Part shown: positions 12,923 through 26,333 of the stretch, piece after piece | Layout of the letters: the number at the start of each line of letters is the position of its first letter | Numbering within the stretch: position 1 is the stretch's first letter | From: Synaphobranchus kaupii | Taxonomy: Eukaryota > Chordata > Actinopteri > Anguilliformes > Synaphobranchidae | Assembly (NCBI GenBank): GCA_029718625.1 | Contig: CM056376.1 | Location: 90,339,675 to 90,403,674, forward strand | DNA: 64,000 bases | Direction: 5' to 3' | Notes under the pieces: generated by a model | The model's input: the letters and a program-made list of their open reading frames with translations, nothing else | Told to the model about the DNA's origin: nothing | Database searches by the model: none | Translations under genes and position numbers: made by a program

Positions 12923-15900
12923 GTTTTAAAAATATTAGTTTTCTCCCAAATGTCTTGTTAGTCTGAGTTTGGCTCAAAATACTACTTTCCCACCTAATAA
13001 AGCATTATGTTCTGTTATCGGATGCCAATCAAAGCTTAATCATTCCTCATTTTAACACACATTAGCATTGCTGCTGCTGCTGCTGCAATCCAAGTGCAAT
13101 ATATGCTGTTGCGCAGATTGCTGACAGCATGTAAGCACAGCATTTGTAAATAGGTGCGGAGTTTCCATATGATCCAAAGGAATGCATGACTCAGAACTCC
13201 CATGAGAGAACTGTCTGTGGGAGATATGGCTTCACTCACATGGGATCTCATGGATGTTGCATAAACTATCCCATGAAGTTGATTTCACTTCAGTTGAATC
13301 GGAGCCTCAAGGGCCTTTATAAAATGCAATACAAATTCAGAAGTGACTGCCAAGACCGCCAAAAAAAAAAACCAAAAATGTTCTGGTCCATGATATTGGA
13401 ACTTTCTTAACAATTCTGCTCAATTAGAATTTAGCTTAGAGAAGCAAAACAGATATCTCTTGCAATATACTTGCATATACTGTTATGACAGTGATTTTTT
13501 TATTTGGTTAATGATCACAGTTATAGCTTATAAATTGCACATTGGGGTTTATAGTTGTAGGGATGATTATTTGTGTGGGACAGCATGTGTGATTGTTTCC
13601 GCCTGGCCAGCGATATGTTTGTGAGGTCATGCACAGATGTCATCCATAGTGACCTGGCAACAGGCTCGGTGGCTGACAGACTGTCACTGCGGTGCATTAC
13701 AGTCTCCCAGGTGTCACCCTTATGACTTCCTCCCAAAACCTGTCCTCTTACCATCCCAGAAGCCGAGAGGGAAGGAAATAAGACATTTATCAACTGAAAG
13801 CCCTTGGCTAGACCCAGTTCTGTAATTGTAGCTTCACAGAATGCTGTCTCAGTAAGTGTAGTGAATGTTTAGAATGATTATTCATCTGCAAGAATAAGAA
13901 AAAAAAATCATAAAAGCTTATTTTTGTCTTTTGACAACACAGTGACATCTTCTGCAGCAAATATATTGGAAGTAAACTTCGGTCATTAAACCATTAAATT
14001 GGTAAAAGGTTTTTTTTTTTGTGTGAGGCACTTTGCTGTCACTCTAAAATTCCACATAAGGTCTATGAGTAAGAATTGACCAACTAGAGTTCAGGTCATA
14101 CTCTTATGTATTTCACTGTCATTTGGCCGTCTGACACAGATGGGGAGTGTTGCTAATCTGGTTAAAGTCATTGCTATCATTCACCAATGGTTGCTTAGCG
14201 CAGCTCAATTTCATCATTCACTGGGGTTTGGCTGGATTAGTGTCTGTTTGACAAACATCATTGTGTGTGTATTTTTTTTTCTCATCCTCTGAAATAACTG
14301 GGGTCCTTGACTAAAGCCCAAATAAAAACAGATCTTCTCTCAGAGAACAGTTCAGCTTGCCGTTTTCTTTTATCTTCAGCGAGTGACTTTATCCCATGTT
14401 TCTGTCAAAGAAACTCCTCTGCCTCTGTTTGCTGATGGCCAAAGGCTCAGATGGCATGTTAGTATAGGATTTGCTTGTGTGTCCGTGGTCCTGTGTTTTA
14501 CAAAGGAGGTTTATGAACCTCCTTGGTTGCACGTATTTGCTTTGGATATTGTTCCTCAAATCCCTTGTTTGTTCAGCACAAGAGCCCGATCCCGTGTTAT
14601 CTGGGGCTTTTCACCACATATGGCTGGCGTTGTTTGGAATGTGCAATTGGAATCCCATAATTTGAGGCTGCTCCCTCTGCCATTGTTTGTTTAGTTATGT
14701 TATTTTGTCTCTTTTTCACAGATTTTGAGGTGGGGAGGTGGTGAAGGATGGTTATATGCGAGGGCCTGATGATGGGGGCGAGGGATTGGATTGACAAGAT
14801 CTTAGGACCCTAGTGGTTCAAGCATAGGTGATCGATGTGGATGTTACAGCAGTGGGTACCCTCTTCTGCAGACCCTGTGCGTTATCTGTTATAAAACCGG
14901 ATAAAATAACGTCCAGTGTAAGTATTGCGTACGGCAGCCGCCTGATTGAAACGATGGTGGTGACGGGATTATGAGAAAAAATGTGAGTTGGTGGTGGTGG
15001 GGGGGGGGGGGGGGGGAGTGTATGGGGTGAGGCAAGCGAATGGAGAGGTGGAGAGGGGATGCGAGTGTGTTTATCATACAGCTGAGCCAAAGCACAGCGC
15101 CGAATGAATGAGAGTGAGATTAAAGCTGGGCCGTTCGAGTCTGCATTCAATCACTGCAGTCAGAGAGCGTGCATCCTGCATGCTGATGAACCCCAATGAA
15201 TGGCCTCATGGACTTCTCCTTCCAATATATTTCAGGCAGCAGTGATTATTGCTTATATGCGGCTAAGGTCACGGATAAATTGCAATACTTTGCTTAGCGA
15301 CAGAGGAGACGGTGGTTGCTGGTTCCCCACCCCCCTCAACCCCCCCCTCCCTGCAGGCCCCAGGGGGTGAAAAACATGTTTTACTTTCTCAAGGGTTTGT
15401 AACTGGGGGGGGGGGGGAATGGCCTGAGTTTAGACCCGGTAAGGAATGTGCGCAGTACTGTTTGCTCCTTGGGTTATAAATATGCTTCATTACCGTGCAG
15501 ACGTGTTCGCCGGCAGAGGAGTTTAGTCATCCACTGTTTTTTCTAATGATGATCACTTCGAAATCAAAGCGCAAAAACATAATAATCCAGCTGGTGTTGC
15601 ACAAAACTGTGTGCCAAAATGAAAAATGTCAATTGAAAGAAATTTAAGCAAATTTCCATTAATGTAGAGTACAATGGCAAGGTGAAACTGCAAAAATAGG
15701 CCACTCCATTTCAGGAAAAGAAGCTCATTTCCTCTAAGAGAAAGTAGTTCAATCAGGTAATACAATCTATTATCCCAGAGCACATGAACACAGTGCATAT
15801 AAACACAAAGAATGGATTTACTGTACATGATATCTTGGTCATTAAATGGTTTCATTGTACTGTATGGAACCAAACACTGTATTACCTTTTTTTAAAAGGT

Positions 15901-17699
15901 AACTAACTAGTGATCAGAGAGAGTTGTGAACTTGATTATAATGCAAGGAAGCCAAGCAAAAAACAAAATATGAACATACTTATTACTATTTTTATGACAA
16001 GAACAGTAGCAATCAGTGTCTTCTAAATAACTTTTTGGATTTTGACAGCTCTGACAGACATAATATATGTCTTAGCTGTCGTAAATGTAGGTTGAAATAT
16101 GTTGTGTAATAAAAAGTCAGTCTGAATCTGGTTGAATCACTGAGGAGAAAATTTTTCACAGTGAGAGGATGTCTTTGAATTGGGGCTAGTTCGGTTCAAA
16201 AAAATTTAGTGTCTGGTTTTCATTGCCTTCCCCTTTACATGCAGCTAATTAAGTCAGATTACATTGGAGATTGATTATTGAACTGCATTTCTAAGCATTA
16301 CAATGTATCTGAATTCACATAGTTTTGAAAATCTAATTACGGTGGAAGAGATCATAATCCAGTGTCAGGGCTAATAAGGTAACAGCTTCAATAATTGATC
16401 CAGATGTCTTTTCTGAACGCGGCAAATTGGCAAAATGATTTTGGATTATGTCACTCTATTTAATATAAGGGGGTTTGTATAGTACAACAGGACACCCTTG
16501 CATATTGCAGTGATTCTTGTGATGCGTGTCTTTACCTGGAGTTTTATGATTATGATTTTCCCATTCAAATCAAAAACTTACAGGCTGTCAAATAATAGCA
16601 ACGGATCTGATTATATATTGCAGATAGAAGCATATTGTTTGCTTCTGAGATTTGTTTTCCTCACTTGAACTGCCATTCCCTGAAACTGTGCTTGCCAACA
16701 ACTTGAATTGTTGCTAGTCTGTGAAGCAAACTGTGACTATTCCTTTGTTAAAGCACTGTATTAAATCAAATTTGATTGAGTGATGGCTGCTGAAATTAAA
16801 CAGTCGCAGCGACTGCTTGTATGTGTCCTGTGGGAGACAGTTTGATGCACGTTGTGTTCTTTTGTTGAGGTAGAATGAGCAAGGCAGATAGTTATGGAGT
16901 GAAGGACATATCCCAAGATTGTCCCCCCTCTCCTGAAAATAGAGAAGGTTGAGTTGTAGAGCAATCCTTGTGTAATTTATCCGGGAAGGGTGTATGCACT
17001 TACCAATACTGAGATATTAAAAGGAAAGCAATGGCGTGGGCTTATCTACCAAAAAACACATTGTTATATTGATGCCAAAGACTGGCCATTGAGGAAGCTT
17101 TATTGAGGTCTGGTGCATTTAGGAAAACATGTTCCATTTCAACCCCTTCAGAGCAAGCATACAATCAATCTTATGTCCTCCGCCATGCACTGTTATTTAT
17201 TTATTTGTTTATTTATTTATTTAGTGTGTTATTTTATTTGTGTGTCATGTTTGGACATAAATCAAATCTCTTTGAAAGATTGACTCTGATACCATTTGAA
17301 AGAACACAAGCAACATAACATGTCAATAATGATATTGATTATCAAGTTTTACTGTAGGGCGCATTAATCTTTCCTGTCATAGTTGAAACACGTGTTCCAT
17401 CACATATATCTTTCTCAGCCTTTATTCAAGTGTATTGCTCATGCTTTATATTATTACAATCTATTGGATAATATATGATTTGCATATATTGGTAACTTGC
17501 TTGCATTAAGGTGTACAGTATGCCTCACTTGTAGTATAGAGTTCCCTGCTGGGAGCCTGCATATCACCTGACCGACGGCCTTTGGGCTTGTGCGTTTCGC
17601 ACAGAGCACGGATGCATAGGGACTACACGCAAGTCACGTCTCCGGATGTTTTATTATGTATTTTATTATTACTCCTTTATATGGCAGGCGCTCTTATCC
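12923..17699. other. Unannotated intronic sequence with simple repeats
   Basis: No gene is supported. Simple repeats include an 18-base G run at 14999-15016 after a GGT stretch, a 13-base G run at 15405-15417, and a TTTA-type repeat at about 17190-17223. The 103-residue open frame at 14383-14694 has no recognisable domain. 15180-15540 is less AT-rich and could hold a conserved non-coding element, but I cannot test this. Confidence 0.35.
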
Positions 17700-17779
17700 A
17701 GTACAACTTACAAGGCCATTCTGGAAAGATACATAAAATGCATGTTGTGATCGTGGTGAGAACAAGGGCATCCCTTATG

Positions 17780-17920
17780 GAAAAAGAATATACTGCAGTA
17801 TATTGTAAATATATCAAAATTATCATCACAGTATATTTTAAATATACTGCAGTACATTGTAAATATATAAAAACTATCGTCACAATATATTTTAAATATA
17901 CTGCAGTATATTACATTTCC
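17780..17920. repeat. Short AT-rich tandem repeat around TACTGCAGTA
   Basis: A palindromic core (AATATACTGCAGTA) occurs three times at a spacing of about 60-65 bp, separated by TGTAAATATATCAAAA-like and CACAGTATATTTTAAATATA-like blocks. It abuts the palindromic MITE to its right. Confidence 0.6.
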
Positions 17921-18370
17921 ATAGGGGATATGGGCGACTAGATTCAGCTGTAAATTACACTGGTACATTATGGAACACATGACTGGCTAAATGGCTGTAA
18001 GTCATCCAGGGTCTGAGGTATCAAACGAGCCCCAAACCATCACTCTGTGGCCAGATATGGAGAAGATGTGGATGGATCACTGCAAGGGTTATTTCTCCGG
18101 ACTCATTTTCCTATAGATCTCTATGGGGAAAAAAGTCAGGAGAAGAAACCCTTAAAGTGATCCATCCACATCTACTCCATACCTGGCCGCAGAGTGATGG
18201 TTTTGGGCTCGTTTGATACCTCAGACCCTGGATGACTTACAGCCATTTAGCCAGCCATGTGTTCCATACTGTACCAGTGTAATTTACAGGTGAATCTAGT
18301 CTCACCCCCCAATTCCCATAGAGATCCATTCAAATGCAGAGTGGTTATAGTATCGCTTGTAACAGTATCT
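17921..18370. mobile_element. Palindromic MITE, copy 1
   Basis: Two long arms are inverted copies of each other. The left runs from about 17921 through CTAGATTCAGCTGTAAATTACAC and GGTCTGAGGTATCAAACGAG to about 18100. The right returns through CCCTTAAAGTGATCCATCCA and CTCGTTTGATACCTCAGACC to about 18320. No open frame of note lies inside. A second diverged copy is at about 60020-60325. Exact ends and target duplications are not clear, so the family is not assigned. Confidence 0.7.
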
Positions 18371-18489
18371 GAAAATAAGATATTGAGAGCCTTTTGATAT
18401 TGATGGGTCGCAGACTTCAGGAAGTAACAGCATGCAAAGGATATGTGACCAAATATTAAATATGATACTTTAAAAATACGTATTATCCA

Positions 18490-18707
18490 AGGGTTCACAT
18501 ACTTTTTCCAACAAAGCATTTAATGTTGGATAATTTTGCTCAATAAATAAATTGTAAAAGAATAATGTTTTTTGTGTTTTTTGTTGAGTTTGGTTCACTT
18601 TATCAAGTTTTAGGACTTAGATGAAGATGTGATCGCATTTTAGATCGAATTTATGCAGATATACAGAAAATTCTAAAGGGTTCACATACTTTTTCTTGCA
18701 ACTGTAC
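18490..18707. mobile_element. Tc1/mariner-like terminal remnant
   Basis: The motif GGGTTCACATACTTTTTC occurs at about 18490 and again at about 18680, where it ends CTTGCAACTGTA. Read in reverse this is TACAGTTGCAAGAAAAAGTATGTGAACCC, a Tc1-like inverted end common in fish; the TA at the edge fits the TA target. The matching far end is not found, so this is a fragment. Confidence 0.5.
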
Positions 18708-19698
18708 ATCATGCTTAATATGATCATAATGGGGAAGACAATGATGTTTCACGTATAGCATAGGCCGTCTAATAATGAACCATAACCTTACATCGCACGT
18801 ATGTTTACAAAGTGACTAATAGTGATTAAATGTGAATGCGTAATGCCTCTTGCTGCCAAACGCCCCCTAGCGGTAACGCGGGCGTGACGGAAGTTATACA
18901 TTTCATTAATTTAATAATATATAATAAACTGCTCACCTCAATATTTTGATTAAATTTTCTTAAGATATATCCATTCCTTCTGGGAAAGTGGTTTTTAAGC
19001 CCAAAACGTCAAGTTAAAACTTTGTAAATAACGTTGGAAACTCTGACCTTATTCTCAAACATGTATTGCAGCTTGATGTCACACCATAAACAGTGTGCTG
19101 GTAAACTGTTCTGCTTAATTGTATTTCACAAAACTTTGGTTTGAAAAATCATTAAGGACCAGTTGTTCAAAGGTAATCTGATCGGATTTTGGTGATCGGA
19201 TTGGATCAAATCTTGAAAATGGGTTGTTCAAAAGGGAAAGAAGGATTCTGAAATCGGATTAGATCACCTAATCCAATCCTAGTTTAAATCTGGATCAAAC
19301 CTTCAGTTTGTGTTGTTCAAAACTTTCCTGTGGGATTTGGATAACTTTGATCCAAAAAAACAGGATTATCCTGATCCCAACAGGGGGTAGGATTTCAGGG
19401 TGGATTTCAGGGAGAAAATGTAGTAAAACTTTAAAATTGGTCAAATAATACAACATTTGTATCATTTAGTGTATATACTTTTATTTATATTTTGCACTTG
19501 ACTTGTGTAACTGTTACAGTGATAAAGTAGATAAAGTAGACAGACTACCAATTAAGCCTTTCAGTATAGTAAAGTAAAAATAAAATAAAAATGATCCCCC
19601 AAACAGATTCCAATAACAAACAAAAATAATATATTACATTTTTCTGTCATCATCACTGTATATTCATTTCAAAGAAACAATCATCAGAGATGAACCTG

Positions 19699-20733
19699 TC
19701 AAAAATAATTTCTAACAATTGCATCCCTCACTACACGTCCAGTCAGTCCCTCATTCTGACTGAACGGCAGAGGTTGGTCTGGTTCTTCATCAGGCTCAGG
19801 TGCATCATCAACATTATCACAGAGAGGGACATTGCGCCTGGAAGCTATGTTGTGCAGGACAATACACGCAAGTATTATGTTGCATGCTCCCTGTGGTTCC
19901 ACTCGCAAGTAGTTAAGGCATGCAAAGCGTCTCTTCAGAACTCCATTTAAACGCTCAATTGCACATCTTGTTTTGCAATGAGCAGTGTTGAAGCGTGCCT
20001 GTGCAGGTGTGGTTGCTGCAAGAAAAGGAGTCATCAGCCATGGTAGGAGTGGATAGGCACTGTCTCCTAATATTATGCCATCCGGTCGGTTGGTTTGGAG
20101 CTCTCTGTATAAAGCACTTTCCCTCAGGATACGTGCATCATGAACAGACCCAGGCCACTTCACAACGCAGTTTGTGATGATGAGGTCAGCGTCGCCCACA
20201 AGTTGGATGTTGATGCTGCGCCTCCCCTTTCGGTTGGTGTACTCCCAATCCCTCTCATGAGGTGCTTGTATATGCACATGAGTGCAGTCAATAACCTCAA
20301 TAGTATTGGGCATGTTCCCCAAAAGAAAAAACTTGTGCTTGGTCTGGGCAATCTGGTCAACCTTTGGAAGTGAAACAAACTGATTGACCAGGCTGGCCAA
20401 TGCAATTGACACAGCTTTCACTACATCACACACAGTTGATTTGTCCACTCCTATATTGTCACCAACAACTTGGTAGAAAGTCCCAGATGCATAGAAGCGC
20501 AGAGCAATGAGGACCTGTTCATCCACAGACAGACTGTGACTCCTTCGGGTTCTCCGTTGAAGTGTTGGCCTGACAAGGTGTGCAATGTACTTAATATCAG
20601 CATTCCCAAAGCGAAAGCGAGCATACAGTTCTTCAGTGGTGTATTGCTCCAGTGGTTTTGCACGCTCAACATACACCCTTTGACGGTATCTTCTTCCACC
20701 AAAATGGTGGTAGCGATGAACAATACCTGCCAT
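19699..20733 (-). CDS. PIF/Harbinger-type DDE transposase (HARBI1-like)
   Basis: The 344-residue protein is a nuclease that cuts and joins transposon ends. A helix-turn-helix-like segment (about residues 65-120, with VLIALRFYASGTFYQVVGD and STVCDVV) precedes the DDE nuclease fold. Catalytic candidates are D149 (VIDCTHVHIQ), D224 (GDSAYPLLPWLMTP) and E260 (AIERLNGVLKRRF), with 35 residues between the last two, as expected for the family. HCKTRCAIE and ACIVLHNI are also family signatures. The frame has no stop or frameshift and its length is normal for a single-exon Harbinger transposase, so the copy could still be active or was until recently. Start chosen at the ATG giving the conserved N-terminal RYHH...FGGRRYRQR segment. 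The family needs a Myb-like partner, which is shortened here. Confidence 0.93.
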   Translation of the reverse strand: MAGIVHRYHHFGGRRYRQRVYVERAKPLEQYTTEELYARFRFGNADIKYIAHLVRPTLQRRTRRSHSLSVDEQVLIALRFYASGTFYQVVGDNIGVDKSTVCDVVKAVSIALASLVNQFVSLPKVDQIAQTKHKFFLLGNMPNTIEVIDCTHVHIQAPHERDWEYTNRKGRRSINIQLVGDADLIITNCVVKWPGSVHDARILRESALYRELQTNRPDGIILGDSAYPLLPWLMTPFLAATTPAQARFNTAHCKTRCAIERLNGVLKRRFACLNYLRVEPQGACNIILACIVLHNIASRRNVPLCDNVDDAPEPDEEPDQPLPFSQNEGLTGRVVRDAIVRNYF

Positions 20734-20899
20734 GCCAGTGCCTATCTGTTAGTCCTCTGAGAGAGGCTGAATATAAGATAGCTGCCAAATACCCACCCAC
20801 TGATTAGCTGACGTGCTTTGGCTTGTGTTCAAATAAACCAATCATGCCCAAGGCCTATAAATAGGCTACTATGTTCACTACAACAGATGAGGTGGAACC

Positions 20900-21091
20900 A
20901 TGGACTCAAAAGGACCTAATTTCACTGTTGCAGAAACCAATGCACTGCTGGAGGGTGTTAAGTGCCATTATGCCTCAGTAGTAGGAATTTCTGTTGCAGG
21001 TGGAATGGTGACTAACAGAAGGAAGAAAGACATTTGGGTTGAAATCACCCAGAATGTAAATGAGAGAAAAAATAAGAAACACTTAAAATGA
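20900..21091 (+). pseudogene. Truncated Myb/SANT-like DNA-binding partner of the Harbinger transposase
   Basis: The 63-residue ORF starts 166 bp from the transposase start and runs the opposite way. It opens with NFTVAETNALLEGV and continues to KKDIWVEITQNVN, the usual pattern of the first and later helices of the Myb/SANT-like domain in Harbinger accessory proteins. It then stops after a lysine-rich tail. Full partners are usually two to three times longer, and the sequence between here and the right end (21091-21349) has no continuation, so this copy probably lost the 3' part by internal deletion. Confidence 0.7.
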
Positions 21092-21349
21092 CCATGTTGG
21101 CTCTTCTACCTGTTCTTCTTTACATAGCTGGTAGTCCACATTGTGATATGTTGTCCCATTTAGAGTACTAGTAATCCGGATTTGGTAATCTTGAAAACTC
21201 TGTATCTGGATCAGGGTGATCCAATCCAATGTTGCTTTGAAAAACCGGCATGAAACTAAAACGGATTACCTGATCCTGGATAGCATAAAATGGGATTTCC
21301 AAATACGGATAATTTTGATCCAGATTAAATTTTTTGAACAACTGGCCCT

Positions 21350-22669
21350 ATACCTTTAGGCTTCAAGAAAAAATACTTTAAAACGTTCATATGGCTCTGC
21401 ATTATTTTTTTCCCATTTTAAACCGACTTGTGCTTTTCTGCACTTCATGACGAGTAGTTTGGCTGTGTTCAGTTTGGCGTTGTGAAACTCAGCCAGTTTC
21501 TGGAGTACCAATCCCGTGGCTTAGTATATTTTAGCCAAAGTGGTTTTGTACTTGATTGCAGAGGTTTATGCAAAACCGTCGTCAATTGGGTGTATTTCTT
21601 TGACCGATAGCACAATAGGCCTATCTGAAGTGGGAAAAACTTGCATCGACCCGCCTCCACTCCGAGTATTATTTGCTTTCCATTGGGTTTTAAAACTGTC
21701 TGTCAAATATTCCAGCCAATAGCCAAGACTCTTATCTTTCAGACAAGCCCTCATTCAACACAAAGCCCTTGTAATTCAAGCAAATACAGCCCCGTGTAAG
21801 AGGAGGAGGCAACCAAGCGTAATTATCGAACCAAGATGGCGCAGTGTTTTTACCTTGTAGCGTAGCTCGCTACATTCCGTTTAGCAAAGCACAATTTATA
21901 AGGTAACTGCGCTGTTTATCTTTTTACTTTACAGTCTCTTTCATACAGTTTTTGGTTAGTTATGTCTAGGTTATTCAGGAGTTTCTCCGTGTAGCAGGTC
22001 CTAGCCTAAATATGGTTTTGCGGTCTCAGTGCCGCAGAGTGATGTAAGGTAACAGATTATTTTGCCGGTATACCAGTGCGAATTCACTGTTATGTATAAA
22101 ACGAATCCCTCTGAATTAAATGAATATAGCTAACATTACTATATTGTAACAATGGCAAGCTAGCCAGCAAAATGACACATAGCTATCTATTTGTGTCTGA
22201 GACGAGCTGTTCCGTGTTTCTTTTGAATGAAATGGCGTCTGAAGGGTTTGTTTTGTTCCACATGAGTAAATTGTTCTGCAGTACACACATCTAAAAAAAT
22301 ATCTAAAAATTTACTTTTATTGCCAATTATCAAATTTTATTGTAAAACTTTAAAAAAAAATCATATTGAGACTTTTCTGGGACCTTGCCATTTTGCACAA
22401 TTTGGCACAATTTTGGTAATTTTGGCCAACTTTGGTAACCGAAATGGTTCACCTGAACAATTTCTGTATTTCTGTACATAAATTGTTGTAATTAAGTAGT
22501 AAGAAGTGTATGTATATGAATTATGACTACTTAGTCATAATAGTGCAGTTCTCTGTTTTAATAAAAGCTATGAACCATATTTGTAGCCTTTACAGTTTTT
22601 AAGAGAAACAGCTTTGTTGGTCACTACTGGTATATTTTGCCCTTGGTAGGAAGAGGTTAAATAGATTGT
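21350..22669. other. Unannotated intronic sequence
   Basis: No gene is recognised. 21780-22060 is slightly richer in GC and CpG, with palindromic GTAGCGTAGCTCGCTAC, and may be another decayed element. The small open frames have no domain. Confidence 0.35.
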
Positions 22670-24110
22670 AAGTCCTGTGTGTTGTTCAGAACTGCAGGGC
22701 CATCTACAGCATGCCAGAAATCTAAAGCACTACATGTATGGAATCCCTGTTCACTCTGGACTTGCTTTCTTGTTTCTTTCTACATATTTGAACTGACCAT
22801 TTTAACTCTTCTTCTGTCAAATACTTTTTTAATTTTCTCTAGAATTTCAGATACCAGCATCCAGCATTTTCTTTTACCCTAGCCAGTAATAATTCATCAT
22901 CTAAAATGAAAACCCTACCCTCTCTTACACTAACTGCAAAAACCTTATCATAAACATCTCAAAACCCTACTTTGGGTAAAAGCTAAAGCTATTATAAGAG
23001 GTAATATTATTGCTTACTTTAAAAAAGCAAATAAATAATAGATTAGAAAAATCAACACGAAAATGGACAATGTGCATGAACTATCTATTTCACAATAATA
23101 CACGGAGGAACTCCAGACTTTTACTAGTGGAAAAATACAACCTTAATTTAAAAATAAATATAAACAAATTACATGGTGAACCTGAGGTTGAGACTATAAA
23201 TTTATTGCAAAGACAGCAAATTTAAAGCAGACTTCAACTAAAAAAGGCACAAAGAAAATTTGTTATTGTATATGGTATTAAAGATGATATGTGTACACTG
23301 CGTGACCTCAGAAGTATGAATAAATCCTTCAGAAAAATTGTTTGTGCTTTATTTTAAAGGCTGATCTTTACTGCTTACTGCTTACTATCTGTTTGGTGCA
23401 AGCAGGGATGTTAAATCCTGAATGTGTCTGTGCCAACTGTAGCCAGTTTCAGTAGTCCTCTAACACAGTGACTGCTGTGTTCACCTACAGAAATGGTGGA
23501 GGTCATTGCAGCGATGAGACGGGCGTACAGTTATGATTGTGTGTTTCAAAATGAGGAAATAAATGCAATGGAAAAAGAGACAGCATAACTGGTTCACGCC
23601 ATATGCGTATCAGTCCTACAAGAATGAAACGGAACTATCCCCACCTATTTTAGCACTCCTAAACAATAAACTCAAAATAAAATCGCTTCAGCCATCAGAA
23701 TCCTTGGGCCTTTTGTAATCCACCTGGGTCATACTTTTTTTTTAAATATTGCAGTCAGATGACATGCCAATTCTACAATCTTATTAATTACCCCAGAAAG
23801 AAACACATGGCAGAAGCTAGTTTCTTTCCTAGACATAGAATTGAGTGTTTCATTGAGTTAATTAGCCAATATTATTGTCTACCTTCCAGTTACTTCAGTA
23901 AAGGCAATTTGTTCATTAAATGGATCAAGATATACAACGCATCTTCTGCCTCACCAACAGAATCGCTTCTCAACCTTTTAAACTCTCTAGAAGTGCAAGG
24001 CAAGGAAGCCCACACACACTATTTTTCATCATTATCTTAGCATTCATTGAACTACTCAGAATGTTAGTCATGCAAGTGATGGAGTAGTGCCTACTATCCA
24101 CAGAATGGCT
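22670..24110 (+). pseudogene. L1/Tx1-type LINE ORF2 relic
   Basis: Several short plus-strand stretches in different frames match the order of an L1/Tx1 ORF2. At about 22735-22880 there is an endonuclease-like end (...DTSIQHFLLP). At 22980-23060 a linker reads KAIIRGNIIAYFKKANK, which is characteristic. At 23910-24050 a reverse-transcriptase part has FIKWIKIYN and, one frame over, NRIASQPFKLSRSARQGSP followed by FFIIILAFIELL, equivalent to the RT motif with RQG-P. Many stops and frameshifts separate the pieces, and the YADD motif and the 3' end are not seen. It is long dead. Confidence 0.7.
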
Positions 24111-26333
24111 TTTTATGGGAAAACATTTAAGTGATTCTCCCTGCATCAAATAAACGACACAATGGCAACACATACCTGTAACGTCTGCGTTCCGATAGCT
24201 GTAGCGCAGTCACGTAAAATTCCGTAAGCACAAACATTTATGAGAAATTCAAAGCAATTATGCATGTGCTAATCTGCACCTTCCAAAATGGTATTCGGCA
24301 TTGCATACAGTTGTGATTTGGAAGAAGACAGTGAGGAATTTAAAGGATGAGGTTAAAGTGAAATAATCTCTTGTGTTTACCATGACGACTCTCAAGTCAA
24401 GTTTATGCTCAGGATTCCCAACCAAACGCACATGTAAAAGGCCAGACCGTGTGGCACAGTCTTGGACTCTCAACCCATGTACAAATCTCCCTGTTTAGCT
24501 GGGGGTTTGATTCTCTGTCGTGCTGCTTTGTGTACAGTGATCCCATGTCCATTTGTAACTCTCCGTGCTTTTCTCCTGTCTCAATAATGTGAAAAATACA
24601 TAAGTAGGACAGACTATCTGCGCACGTAATAAAAAAGAACATTTTTGTGTGCAAAAACAGACCACACTGTACTGTACTTTTTCAAAAGTCGACTATAATT
24701 TATTGGTTGCATTTGAAAAATGTGCTACTTGCGAGCTGATTTTGTGCAATGAAATTACCCTAAATGTTATTGCAGCAGGTATTGCTCACTAGAGCAAATT
24801 CGTTTTTTTGTGCTAGGCTAAGCTACTGCATATAGAGTATATAGAGTATTTTTTCCACAATGGTATGGCATGCCTGATCTTACCAGCTCATTTTTTCCTT
24901 CCATGCTCAGCAGCCTACCAAACCTTACACAATTCAATAAAAACTGATTTGGTACAGTATTCTCTCATTACTTACAATATATTTTAGCCTTGAAGTGTGG
25001 TAGAAAATCATAAATGTATGGAATTATAAATTAAGCTCTTACAAACTGCCCCATCTGATTTAACCCACACTTCAAGAAAAGAACATACATATTCCTATCA
25101 AGGAAATTGAAGGAAATGTCTTATTGTGGTTATTATTATCATAAAATATGCAAAACTGTAAATTTTAGACAGTGTGTATTGTCGTTGGGTAGCTGTACCC
25201 AAAATTTAATGTTTTTACCTCCACCAAGTTTGGTCATTTTGGGGTCTGCAATACAGGTGTTTGCGTCAACATGAGTTTGGTAACATTAGAGTGGGGTGTG
25301 TCAATAAAAACATTTGGCACTGTGCTAATTTGGTATTTTGTAATTCACAAATGCTGTGAGTTACTGCTTGAATTTGACAAACTGAAGCAGTAAAATTTGC
25401 CTGAAATTCAAGTCTAAGGTTCAAAAATGTACTTCAGGTACAGTCAAAAATTAATGTATTTTCAGAATTTTTTTGTATTTGTCTCCTCTCCAAAAAATCT
25501 GTTACTACCATAACGCCATAAAAAGTTGAGATAAACTGGCAAATAATTCAGCCTGATCATTATGATGAATTTTTCATGAGTAAAAACATTTATAAAAATG
25601 TATCTAGCTTGTTTGTAAGTTGTAGTGATTTACAATGCATTTTTTAAATCAAATTTCAAAACATAATTAACAAAATAAATGAAAATGACCATTATGGACA
25701 AAGAAGATGATATAATTTTTATACTTCCTGACTGATTGACGCACATATAGGCTTATTTTTACTTGAGTATATCTTCTTATAATTTTAACATGATGTCAGA
25801 TGTTATGGTAGTGACCTGAGTGTTATGGTTATGTGAACTGTTTGTTTAGCTAAGCTCTAACTGATAACATGAATAAAGATTTTAATATAATCAAGTAATA
25901 AATTTTGCAACTAATTAAAGACAACAGCTGATAAGATTTCCACTGTTTATTTATTTTGCAGGAATAGCATTTCAATTTCCTGCAGAACAGGTGTCTGCTC
26001 ACTATTACTGGAGGTAGCCTATGTGGTTTGGAAGCCCTACAAAATATTTGCATGGCTGTGTTCCGTTTTGAATACTTTCATTCTGCGTACTCTCATATTA
26101 GATATTACGTTTTTCCAAGTATTCCAGCTAGAACATACTTCCATAGTATTCAAGGGCGCAAGTACGCTTCATTTTGTTGAATTTGGAACACTTGATGACG
26201 TAGTCACAGTGACAGAATACCTTTGACTTCACAGGGAAAACAATAGAATGACCTCTGCAAAATTATTCAATGACAAGCTAAGGTACAGTTATCATCATTA
26301 AGCATTTTAAATTAAGTGCAAATGCTATGCTAC
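24111..26333. other. Unannotated AT-rich intronic sequence
   Basis: No gene or clear element. The stretch 26020-26220 (GTTCCGTTTTGAATACTTTC ... GGAACACTTGATGACG) has a fish-MITE character and is related to the sequence near 28560-28710, in inverted orientation, on the other side of the solo LTR. Confidence 0.35.

Larger units (their letters stand above)
19155..21349. mobile_element. Harbinger transposon, about 2.2 kb
   Basis: The ends are GGACCAGTTGTTCAAA on the left and the complement of GGGCCAGTTGTTCAAA on the right. Subterminal regions on both sides are full of GGATTA/GATCC-type short motifs in both orientations. Flanking bases (TTA on the left, ATA on the right) fit a 3-bp TWA target poorly. 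It encodes a complete transposase on the minus strand and a short Myb/SANT-like ORF on the plus strand in divergent arrangement, the standard two-gene layout of the superfamily. Confidence 0.85.
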
